From assembly GCA_002716045.1 (NCBI GenBank), contig PAZC01000060.1:1-64000 (forward strand): a DNA stretch of 64,000 bases, given 5' to 3'. A program made the position numbers and the translations under genes. Below the pieces are notes generated by a model that was not told the origin of the DNA, searched no databases, and saw only the letters and a list, made by a program, of their open reading frames with translations. Numbering within the stretch: the first letter of the stretch is position 1; every line of letters starts with the position of its first letter. The stretch comes from Opitutia bacterium. Lineage in GTDB: Bacteria; Verrucomicrobiota; Verrucomicrobiia; Opitutales; Seribacteraceae. Below, piece by piece: positions 1 through 7,802 of this stretch.

Positions 1-38
1 CTTTACCCTTATTGCCCAAAATTTTCCGCGTGAGGTAA

Positions 39-58
39 TCGATATAGTACGATATCGA
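39..58. repeat. Small inverted repeat tcgatat-agtacg-atatcga
   Basis: Perfect 7-bp arms at 39-45 and 52-58, read directly. Confidence 0.5.
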
Positions 59-218
59 GCATGATGTGGCCAACCCGACCCCCCTTGGCGTGGAACATTT
101 CAAACATCACGGAACAGGATGGAACATCAATAAATATCCACGAATCCGTTGTGAGTTCCGTTGTGAGAATAGCGGTCCCCTACCCTTCGAATTCCCTAAA
201 TTATTGAGCAACAACAAC

Positions 219-292
219 TGGTGCGGGCGGCGGGAATCGAACCCGCCCCTCAAGCTTGGGAAGCTCACGTACTACCGATATACTACGCCCGC
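219..292 (-). tRNA. tRNA-Gly (anticodon CCC), CCA end encoded
   Basis: Reverse complement GCGGGCG...TGAGC-TTCCCAA-GCTTG...GCGGG-TTCGATT-CCCGC-CGCCCGC-A-CCA folds as a cloverleaf; anticodon loop TTCCCAA gives CCC. Confidence 0.93.
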
Positions 293-408
293 ATTCGATG
301 GGAAGAGTCATCCTGTAAGGGCAAGCACTGGCGGCAAGTGGTTTTTGGCTTATAGGATATTGCTTTGTGTTTGCAGTGAGAGGGATTTGTGGGGATAGGT
401 AAAAGTAG

Positions 409-738
409 ATGGCCCTAAAAGATATCATTCCCCTGGATGCTCTCCTTGGTAACCCCAAGAAGAAAAAAAAGAAGGTGGATCGCGAAGCCTTGGCATCCCC
501 CATGATGCGGATACCTCGGATGGATGTGAGAGCGGCGCGAGACCTCATAGACATTGGGGTGCGCGAACTATACCAGTTGCAGGGACGCTCGGCGGAATCC
601 CTTTTTGAGGACCTGAAGGCCAAAAAACCGGAAACGCCTGAATATCGTCTGCCTTATTTTCGCATGGCTATCTATTTCGCGGAACACGAGGACCCTGACC
701 CAAAATTACTTCATCCCACGGAATGGGAGGAAGATTAA
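409..738 (+). CDS. Helix-hairpin-helix protein, Cdd1/'pathogenicity locus'-like
   Basis: Motif VRAARDLIDIGVRELYQLQGRSAESLFEDL...YFRMAIYFAEH resembles the Cdd1 family. Confidence 0.65.
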   Translation: MALKDIIPLDALLGNPKKKKKKVDREALASPMMRIPRMDVRAARDLIDIGVRELYQLQGRSAESLFEDLKAKKPETPEYRLPYFRMAIYFAEHEDPDPKLLHPTEWEED

Positions 739-780
739 TAAAGATCCATTCCGCTGGCATGGAAAGCCGTGCCATAAAGC

Positions 781-1038
781 TCAATCAGCATCGGGTGGAG
801 ACAGCTTTCTTTCGTACTTGGCCGACTGCCAGCGCATGAAGATTCCGTAGGCGACGCAGAAACCTCCATTGATCTTAAGAAAAACATCGCCCTGTGTCTG
901 CAAACCAAAGAACAAGACCACTGCCCCTACTCCGGCAAGCGCGACACCGGCGATTTTGCGATAACGGAGGGTTTTGCGAAAACTCTCTACGCGTTTGTCA
1001 AGTTCCTCGTCGGACAACTCGGGTTTCTTGCTAGCCAC
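781..1038 (-). CDS. Small membrane protein of unknown function
   Basis: 85-aa ORF with two hydrophobic segments; its start abuts the stop of the downstream LON-domain gene. Confidence 0.6.
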   Translation of the reverse strand: MASKKPELSDEELDKRVESFRKTLRYRKIAGVALAGVGAVVLFFGLQTQGDVFLKINGGFCVAYGIFMRWQSAKYERKLSPPDAD

Positions 1039-1712
1039 TAGTTTGCTTCCAGATTTTCGCCGGGGAAATCTCCCATGGTCTCCTTGAAGAGACGGAGGCG
1101 TTCGTTTTCCGACCTGAAGTGATCGGCTAGGAGAGCCGCTCTTTCAGTCAAGTCGAGAGCCTCCAGCATGCGTTGTTTGCGCAGGGTTTCCTTGCATAGC
1201 GCGAATGCGGCCAAGTCAACGTAAGCTTCGTCGTCGTCGATTGGGTTTAGAAAATCAAGCATTTCCTCGGTTGCATCTCCTCCCAGATCACGATTCTCCT
1301 CAAGTAATTGGGAAAGCTCGGGGCGTGTAATTGGCGTAGCCTCATCCACAATGGTGGAAAGCTTTTCGATCTTCACCATCCGATAAGGCTCTTCGCTCAC
1401 AATTGAAAGGACCCGTATTCGAGAGATCCCCTGTAGGACGAGATTGGATGTGCCGTCGTCGTTCTTCCTGCAAATACGTACCATGCCAGCGGATGCAGTC
1501 ATGACTGGCGGTTCGTGGGATTCATTGCTCTGGGCTGCGTTTTCATCAAGCCCCAAAAGCGCGAACATACGATGTGTCTCCAGAACTTCGGACAACATCT
1601 GGCGATAGCGAGGCTCAAAGATGTGCAAAGGCACCATGGCCTTTGGAAAGAAGACTATACCAGGCAAGGTCATGGCCGGTATTTCAGTAGGTATATCGAA
1701 GTTATCTGACAT
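1038..1712 (-). CDS. LON peptidase substrate-binding (N-terminal) domain protein
   Basis: IPAMTLPGIVFFPKAMVPLHIFEPRYRQML signature; start chosen at MSDNFDIP within the longer ORF. Confidence 0.85.
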   Translation of the reverse strand: MSDNFDIPTEIPAMTLPGIVFFPKAMVPLHIFEPRYRQMLSEVLETHRMFALLGLDENAAQSNESHEPPVMTASAGMVRICRKNDDGTSNLVLQGISRIRVLSIVSEEPYRMVKIEKLSTIVDEATPITRPELSQLLEENRDLGGDATEEMLDFLNPIDDDEAYVDLAAFALCKETLRKQRMLEALDLTERAALLADHFRSENERLRLFKETMGDFPGENLEAN

Positions 1713-1768
1713 TTGAGTACAATGAACTGCTTGAAACAAAAAAGGGATCTATGGAAAAAAGCCAGAAA

Positions 1769-3046
1769 TTAGAGAAGAAGCCCTGCCACGCATGCCGTCA
1801 TAAGGCAGGCGATAGTTCCTCCGAGAAGAGCTTTCCACGCAAGAGTGGCAAGATTTTCGCGTTGCTTGGGAGCCAGTATGGCTATGCCGGCAACCTGTAT
1901 TCCTACCGAAGCGAAATTGGCGAATCCACAAAGTGCATAGGCGGTCACGGCCAAGGTGCGTTCATCGGTGATGATATCGCTATCACGAAAAACACCGAGA
2001 TGTTGGTAGGCAAAGAATTCATTGAGCACGATTTTTTCGCCGAGCAGTTGTCCCACTAAAGTAATGTCTTGCGGGGCTACGCCCATCAGCCAGGCAAAGG
2101 GTGCGAATGCGAAGCCGAGGACATATTGCAGAGTCAATCCGCTGAAGTCTCCACTCGTGGCCTCAGCGATACTCGCATTCAGATCGGTCCATTCTCCGAG
2201 TATGTCCTTGGTGACATAATTCAGCATTGCCACCAGGGCCGTAAACACAATCAGGATGGCTCCGACGTTGAAGGCCAGAAGAAGTCCTTGTGAGGTGCCC
2301 TTGGCGGCTGCGTCGAAAACATTTGCTCCGACGTCGCCTTTGCCAAGCTTGAGGCGTGAATCCACCTGCTTGGTCTCGGGCAGAAGAATCTTGGCGCAAA
2401 CAATAGCCGCTGGCGCGGACATTAGGGACGCGGTCATGAGGTGTTTTGCGAAAATCGCTTTGCTGGCAGGATCATCGCCGCCAAGAAAACTAACGTAGGC
2501 TGCAAAAACCCCACCGGCGATAGTTGCAAACCCACCCGTCATCAAACAGAGAATCTCCGAACGCGTCATTTTGTCCAAGTATGGTCGCACTAACAAAGGC
2601 GCTTCAGTCTGGCCAACGAAGACGTTTGCAGCTGCAGCCAGACACTCGGCTCCGGAAAGCTTCATGGTGCGCTTCATGATCCATGCAAGCCCGTACACGA
2701 TCCGTTGCAGCACACCCAGATAATAGAGGATGGAGGACAGGGCGGAGAAGAACAAGATGGATGGGAGGATGGAAAAGCCAAAGCCATAGATTGTCTCGGT
2801 CGCAAGTTCTCCGAAGACAAATTTGGCTCCATCACTGGAAAAACTGGTTAAGGTGACGAAGAAAATAGAGCATGCGGTCATGGCTTCCTCCATCAAAGGA
2901 ACCTTCAGCAATAGAACGGCGAAGAGAAGTTGCAGACCGAGTCCACCGGCTACCAGTCTCCAGGAAATGGCACGCTTCTTTTTGCTGAATACCCAACAGA
3001 GGCCAATAAAAACCAAGATGCCAAACAAGTTGCGAAAAATGTCCAT
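1769..3046 (-). CDS. Concentrative nucleoside transporter (NupC/CNT family)
   Basis: 425 aa polytopic; GQTEAPLLVRPYLDKMTRSEI and FANFASVGIQVAGIAILAP are CNT motifs. Confidence 0.88.
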   Translation of the reverse strand: MDIFRNLFGILVFIGLCWVFSKKKRAISWRLVAGGLGLQLLFAVLLLKVPLMEEAMTACSIFFVTLTSFSSDGAKFVFGELATETIYGFGFSILPSILFFSALSSILYYLGVLQRIVYGLAWIMKRTMKLSGAECLAAAANVFVGQTEAPLLVRPYLDKMTRSEILCLMTGGFATIAGGVFAAYVSFLGGDDPASKAIFAKHLMTASLMSAPAAIVCAKILLPETKQVDSRLKLGKGDVGANVFDAAAKGTSQGLLLAFNVGAILIVFTALVAMLNYVTKDILGEWTDLNASIAEATSGDFSGLTLQYVLGFAFAPFAWLMGVAPQDITLVGQLLGEKIVLNEFFAYQHLGVFRDSDIITDERTLAVTAYALCGFANFASVGIQVAGIAILAPKQRENLATLAWKALLGGTIACLMTACVAGLLL

Positions 3047-3151
3047 CGGAACTCAATTTATTGCCGAAATTAGAAATGGAAGGCAATTTGTTTCCAATTA
3101 GAGGTTAATAAGCGTTGACCTAACACTAATCATACTAAGAACCTCGCCCTC

Positions 3152-3895
3152 ATGAGCGAAGACAAATCACTTTCCGGAAAAAATGCACTGGTGATTGGTG
3201 GCGGTTCAGGCATGGGGGCTGCCGCGGCCCTCGCTCTGGCCCGCTCCGGGGCGCAGGTGGCCGTCTCGGGACGCAGGGAGGGCAAGTTGCGGGAAATCGC
3301 CGAAGGGGCTCCACAAGGGGCCTTGCTGCAAGGCTATGCTGCAGATGTGAGAGATCGTGGAAGCTTAACGGCGCTTTTCGAGTGGCATGACTCCAATTTC
3401 CCATCCCTCGACATTTTCATTAACGCAGCTGGCATTAACATTCCCAACAGGACCATGGAAGATCTCTCCCCGAATGATTGGGACAAAGTGATCGGCATTA
3501 ACCTTACGGGCGCCTACGACTGCCTGCGTCTTGCCATCGAAAGGATGCGCCCCCGGAAGGATGGTCTCGTAGTGATGATTAATTCGGTCTCCGGCAAACG
3601 CTCCAATCCCTTGGGTGGCGTGGCTTATAACGCCTCTAAGTTCGGAATGACCGCGCTCGGTGCCTGCGTGGCGGAAGAAGAGCGAGAAAATGGCATTCGT
3701 ATTACGAATATCTTCCCTGGAGAAGTGAACACGCCAATTTTGGATCAACGACCAGTCCCGCCAACCGAAGAGCATAGGGCGGGCATATTGCAATCTGAAG
3801 ACATTGCTGCTGCTGTACTCATGTTGGCAAAGCTCGATTCACGGGCCCATGTGCCGGAACTCGTGATAAAGCCAACCAGCCAAAGCTACCTCTAA
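3152..3895 (+). CDS. SDR family NAD(P)-dependent oxidoreductase
   Basis: GGGSGMG cofactor motif, NAAG, YNASK catalytic motif. Confidence 0.9.
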   Translation: MSEDKSLSGKNALVIGGGSGMGAAAALALARSGAQVAVSGRREGKLREIAEGAPQGALLQGYAADVRDRGSLTALFEWHDSNFPSLDIFINAAGINIPNRTMEDLSPNDWDKVIGINLTGAYDCLRLAIERMRPRKDGLVVMINSVSGKRSNPLGGVAYNASKFGMTALGACVAEEERENGIRITNIFPGEVNTPILDQRPVPPTEEHRAGILQSEDIAAAVLMLAKLDSRAHVPELVIKPTSQSYL

Positions 3896-3900
3896 GCTGC

Positions 3901-5124
3901 CTAGAGCTTCAGGTTGGTCTGTATGCTGGCAATAGCCTGCTCCACGTCCTGTCGGTGCCCGAACGCGCTGAGGCGAAAGAACCCTTCGCCCGAAGGCCCG
4001 AATCCAGAACCTGGAGTTCCCACAACATGGCACTCACCAAGCAACTTGTCGAAAAATTCCCAAGAACTTAATCCTCCAGGCGTTTTCATCCACACATAAG
4101 GGGCGTTGTCTCCGCCATACGTGGTAATGCCGATGGACTGGAGTCCCTCGCGTATTATTCGGGCATTCTCCAAGTAGAAGGCAACTTGCTCTCCAGTTTG
4201 GACAAGCCCTTCCGAACCGAGGACCGCGAGGCCCCCTTGCTGCACGACATTGGAGGCACCATTGAAGAAAGTATTCTGTCGCCTTGTCCAAAGGGCATGC
4301 AGCTTGCCTGGCTCCGCATCCTCTGCAACGCAATCATGCGGCACGATAGTCCAAGCAAGGCGAACTCCTGTGAAACCAGCGGTCTTGGAGAAACTGTTGA
4401 GCTCAATGGCACATTCGCGAGCACCGTCGAGTTCGTAGATGCTACGAGGAAGATCGGGGTCGGTGATGAAAGCCGCATAAGCGGAATCATACAGTATTAC
4501 GGCCCGATTCTTGCGGGCATATTCAACGAAGGTTGCCAGTTGATCTTTGGTGGCAACTGCACCGGTCGGATTATTGGGGCTACAAATATAAATGAGGTCC
4601 ACTTTTCCATCGGGCACCTCAGGAAAGAAACCGTTTTCTTCCCTGCAAGGCATGTACACCAAGCCTTCGTATCCAGAGTCTGTGGCGTCACCGGTGCGAC
4701 CAGCTATAACGTTGCTGTCTACGTATACTGGATATGCGGGGTCCTGTACGGCTACTACGTTTCCTTTAGCAAAAATGCCTTGGATGTTAGCTGAATCGGA
4801 TTTTGCGCCATCGCTGACGAAGATCTCAGAAGCCTGTACGTCAGCTCCTCCATTTCGGTATTGGGTGGCGATTGCCTCGCGCAAAGATTCCACGCCCTCG
4901 GAGGCACCATACCCTGAATAGGTTTCTGCATTGCCGAGCTTATCAACGCCTTGCCGCAACCCGTCCAGAACTACTGGCACAATAGGTTCAGTGGTGTCCC
5001 CAATGCCTAGTCGCATGACCTGGACACCCTCGTTGGTTTCTAGAAATGCACTGGTTCGTCGGGCGATCTCAGGAAAGAGATACCCAGCGGCCAGCTTGTC
5101 GTAATTTGAATTGATTTTAGCCAT
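3901..5124 (-). CDS. dapL: LL-diaminopimelate aminotransferase
   Basis: MAKINSNYDKLAAGYLFPEIARR...RLGIGDTTEPI...ICSPNNPTGAV...SFSKTAGFTGVRLAW. Confidence 0.93.
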   Translation of the reverse strand: MAKINSNYDKLAAGYLFPEIARRTSAFLETNEGVQVMRLGIGDTTEPIVPVVLDGLRQGVDKLGNAETYSGYGASEGVESLREAIATQYRNGGADVQASEIFVSDGAKSDSANIQGIFAKGNVVAVQDPAYPVYVDSNVIAGRTGDATDSGYEGLVYMPCREENGFFPEVPDGKVDLIYICSPNNPTGAVATKDQLATFVEYARKNRAVILYDSAYAAFITDPDLPRSIYELDGARECAIELNSFSKTAGFTGVRLAWTIVPHDCVAEDAEPGKLHALWTRRQNTFFNGASNVVQQGGLAVLGSEGLVQTGEQVAFYLENARIIREGLQSIGITTYGGDNAPYVWMKTPGGLSSWEFFDKLLGECHVVGTPGSGFGPSGEGFFRLSAFGHRQDVEQAIASIQTNLKL

Positions 5125-5178
5125 ATCTTAAAAGGAAACTACAAAGTAAATTTCATGCCTCATTGCAATGAGCAAAGT

Positions 5179-5985
5179 CTATTCGCCCACTTGCAGGAGG
5201 AGGCCATGCTTGCGTGCTGAGCGGAAGGCGGCCATGAAGGATGTGAAGCCAATGCACAAATAGAGCAAGTTCAGAAGATAGGCATTGGCCATGAGGTCCA
5301 TCCGTAATTCACCCTCCAGCAAGAGTGCGCGCATGCCCTCGAATATATGTGAAGCGGAGACATAGGCAGCAATTGCCTGGAGCCATTCGGGAAGTGTTGA
5401 GACGGGATAATAAATGCAAGAAACGGGTGCTATGAGAAAAGGTAGAACCCAAGTAAGGCTTTCCGCACCAAGCCCATAGCGAATCAATATGCCCGTAACC
5501 GTGAGTGATATGGCCCATCCCGTCAGGACCAAGCTCATGAAGAAGGCGAGCAAGGGCAGTCCCATCTCAAAAACGGATACGTCAAAAAAAGGAATCGCCA
5601 GAACGGCGGCGGGGACGATGCCTATGAGCGTCCGCAAGACACTGATCGAGGTTAGCCCAACCACCAGTTCCCATGGACGAAGAGGAGCCACGAAGAGGTT
5701 GCCTAAATTGCGTGACCACATTTCCTCAAGGAAGGAGAGTGTATAGCTGACATGAGAGCGAAAAAGTGAATCCCAGACCAGAACAGCTGAAATCAGCAAG
5801 CCGGTGAGATCAGGTTCTTGAGGATTCCTTGAAAAATGGGTGGCGATGAACCCCCATATGATTAGTTGCATCGTGGGCCAGTAAGAAATCTCGATGATTC
5901 TAGGCCAAGAACTTCGCAAAAGATAAACGTAACGCAGAACCAAAGCACCAATCCGGCGAACAGGAGAATGTGATCGAGCATTCAA
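5179..5985 (-). CDS. ABC-2 type transporter permease
   Basis: 268 aa, six hydrophobic segments; overlaps the ATPase gene by 4 nt. Confidence 0.82.
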   Translation of the reverse strand: MNARSHSPVRRIGALVLRYVYLLRSSWPRIIEISYWPTMQLIIWGFIATHFSRNPQEPDLTGLLISAVLVWDSLFRSHVSYTLSFLEEMWSRNLGNLFVAPLRPWELVVGLTSISVLRTLIGIVPAAVLAIPFFDVSVFEMGLPLLAFFMSLVLTGWAISLTVTGILIRYGLGAESLTWVLPFLIAPVSCIYYPVSTLPEWLQAIAAYVSASHIFEGMRALLLEGELRMDLMANAYLLNLLYLCIGFTSFMAAFRSARKHGLLLQVGE

Positions 5986-6719
5986 TTTTCCTCACCCCCT
6001 CCCCTGGCGACGTCCAAAAAGACTTCCTCCAAGGTTTGAAGGCCAAATCGCTCAATCAAGTCTTTGGGCGAGCCTCGTTCCACTAGTTTTCCATGGCGAA
6101 GCAAGACAAGGTCTTCACAAAGGAGTTCCACTTCTCTCATGTCATGACTGGCAAACAAGATGGAGGCATTCCGTTGCTGGCAATAAGTTTGCAGAAAACC
6201 GCGGATCCAAGATGCCGTTTCGGGATCCAGACTAGCTGTTGGTTCGTCTAGCAAAAGTAAGTCTGGTTCGTTGACGAATGCCTTGGCCAAGGAAACCCGC
6301 GTTTTCTGACCGGAAGAAAGGCGTCGCACACGCCGGTCGAGGAATTCTGTTAGTTGAAGCTCATCCGCAAGTCGCTCGACGATGGGTTTGGCCTTTTGGA
6401 ATCCATAGAGCTTGGCATATACAGTGAGATTTTCACGTACAGTGAGTCGTTGCGGTAGATCTGCATAAGGGGAAGAAAAGTTCATCCGAGCAAGGGCAGG
6501 AAATCGATTGCCAACGAAATCCTCGCCAAAGATGCGTATTTCTCCCGAGGTGGGAGACAACAATCCAAGCAACATGGAGAGTGTGGTCGTCTTGCCAGCC
6601 CCATTACCGCCCAAAAGACCAGTCACGACACCCTTGCCGACACTCAAGTCCAAACGATCCACCGCGACTACGTCACGAAAGCACTTCGTAAGGTTACGTG
6701 TTTCGATGACAGCATCCAT
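5982..6719 (-). CDS. ABC transporter ATP-binding protein
   Basis: Walker A GGNGAGKTT, signature LSSGQKTRVSLA, Walker B LLLLDEPTASLDP. Confidence 0.95.
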   Translation of the reverse strand: MDAVIETRNLTKCFRDVVAVDRLDLSVGKGVVTGLLGGNGAGKTTTLSMLLGLLSPTSGEIRIFGEDFVGNRFPALARMNFSSPYADLPQRLTVRENLTVYAKLYGFQKAKPIVERLADELQLTEFLDRRVRRLSSGQKTRVSLAKAFVNEPDLLLLDEPTASLDPETASWIRGFLQTYCQQRNASILFASHDMREVELLCEDLVLLRHGKLVERGSPKDLIERFGLQTLEEVFLDVARGGGEEN

Positions 6720-6945
6720 TTGTTCCTAGAAAACGGAAAAGGGAAGCGTTTTAGTGATTGCCCGCAAGCGGAAACAACTCGAAGAAGATATCTTGTGAAG
6801 AAAGGGAAGGTGGGCGATGGGTTAGCCAGCTTGACTACAAAGGCTAAGTCTTTATAGAGTGAACTGTTAGCAAAACAAGCTGACAGGCCTCATTTAATCC
6901 CCTTGGACCCATTTGACCATCCATTCCACGCGGCGAGGAATATGG

Positions 6946-7266
6946 TCAGGATTCTCTATCGGATGCTTTCGGTGATTGCTGCTTCTTATCCTTCAGGTTG
7001 CGCATGAGTTGCTGAGCCGACGATGCCAAGGCAGTCTTTGGCAAACTAGGCATTGCAGTTTGGCCAGTCGTGGCAGGTGCTGCCATGGAAACAGCCTCCT
7101 TGTTGAAAGCGTGCATTTCGTCTATGATCTCCTTGCGCAAAATGGAAATTTCGCGAGGAGCGGAAATACCGATCTTAACGGAATCTCCCTCGATCTTGGT
7201 GACCGAGATCTCAATGTCACTGCCGATGGTGATCGACTGATTTTTCTTTCGGGATAAAATCAGCAT
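6946..7266 (-). CDS. csrA: Carbon storage regulator CsrA with extended C-terminus
   Basis: [47 protein letters not shown] core; about 45-residue tail. Confidence 0.93.
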   Translation of the reverse strand: MLILSRKKNQSITIGSDIEISVTKIEGDSVKIGISAPREISILRKEIIDEMHAFNKEAVSMAAPATTGQTAMPSLPKTALASSAQQLMRNLKDKKQQSPKASDRES

Positions 7267-7754
7267 GCGGTCGATTCCGATTCCGTCGTTTCATCCGGAG
7301 CCCCCACGTTAATCACATGGCGGGCGGAATACTGCTCGTGGTTGTTGATGATGCATTGCTTGCCCTCACGAGTGTTCCTGTTGATCACGATAGGACCGAC
7401 CAAATTGACGGAGATTGTCCCGGGTTGCTCGGGGTTGAGCGTGACGATGTTTAGTATCATCGTGTCATCGGCACCGGTAATACCTAGCGACTCGACGTCG
7501 GCGTCAGAAATCTCAACCAAGTAATTTGGCACTATCCCCGTAGGTTCGATCACGACAAAGGCCAGGCCTTCTTTATTGCTTTCTCGAAGCCACATGAACG
7601 GCAGTTCTTCCTGCGCGAATACTATCTCCATAGAACGAGCGTCCGGAAAACCAAAAAGCCCGGAATTCAAGATAACCTCATTCTGAATCTCTGGAGACGT
7701 GTCCTCTGGATTCAGGGACTCCGGAAAAGAGTCCTGATGTGTATCGACTTTCAC
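7260..7754 (-). CDS. fliW: Flagellar assembly factor FliW
   Basis: [15 protein letters not shown]...[29 protein letters not shown]; overlaps csrA. Confidence 0.9.
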   Translation of the reverse strand: MKVDTHQDSFPESLNPEDTSPEIQNEVILNSGLFGFPDARSMEIVFAQEELPFMWLRESNKEGLAFVVIEPTGIVPNYLVEISDADVESLGITGADDTMILNIVTLNPEQPGTISVNLVGPIVINRNTREGKQCIINNHEQYSARHVINVGAPDETTESESTAC

Positions 7755-7802
7755 TTGTTACTGGGGTTCATAATAATGTTTTGGTAAAGATAGATAAACG
7801 GC

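Noticed and set aside
66-623. ORFs 66..398 (+) and 201..623 (-)
   Set aside because: Both run through the tRNA-Gly gene or antisense to the HhH-protein gene and have no recognisable protein signature.
739-780. Possible bidirectional terminator tggcat-ggaaagcc-gtgcca between convergent genes
   Set aside because: Short imperfect stem without T-tracts; too weak to annotate.
4186-4794. 202-aa ORF antisense to dapL
   Set aside because: Fully embedded in the strongly supported dapL frame, with no family motif.
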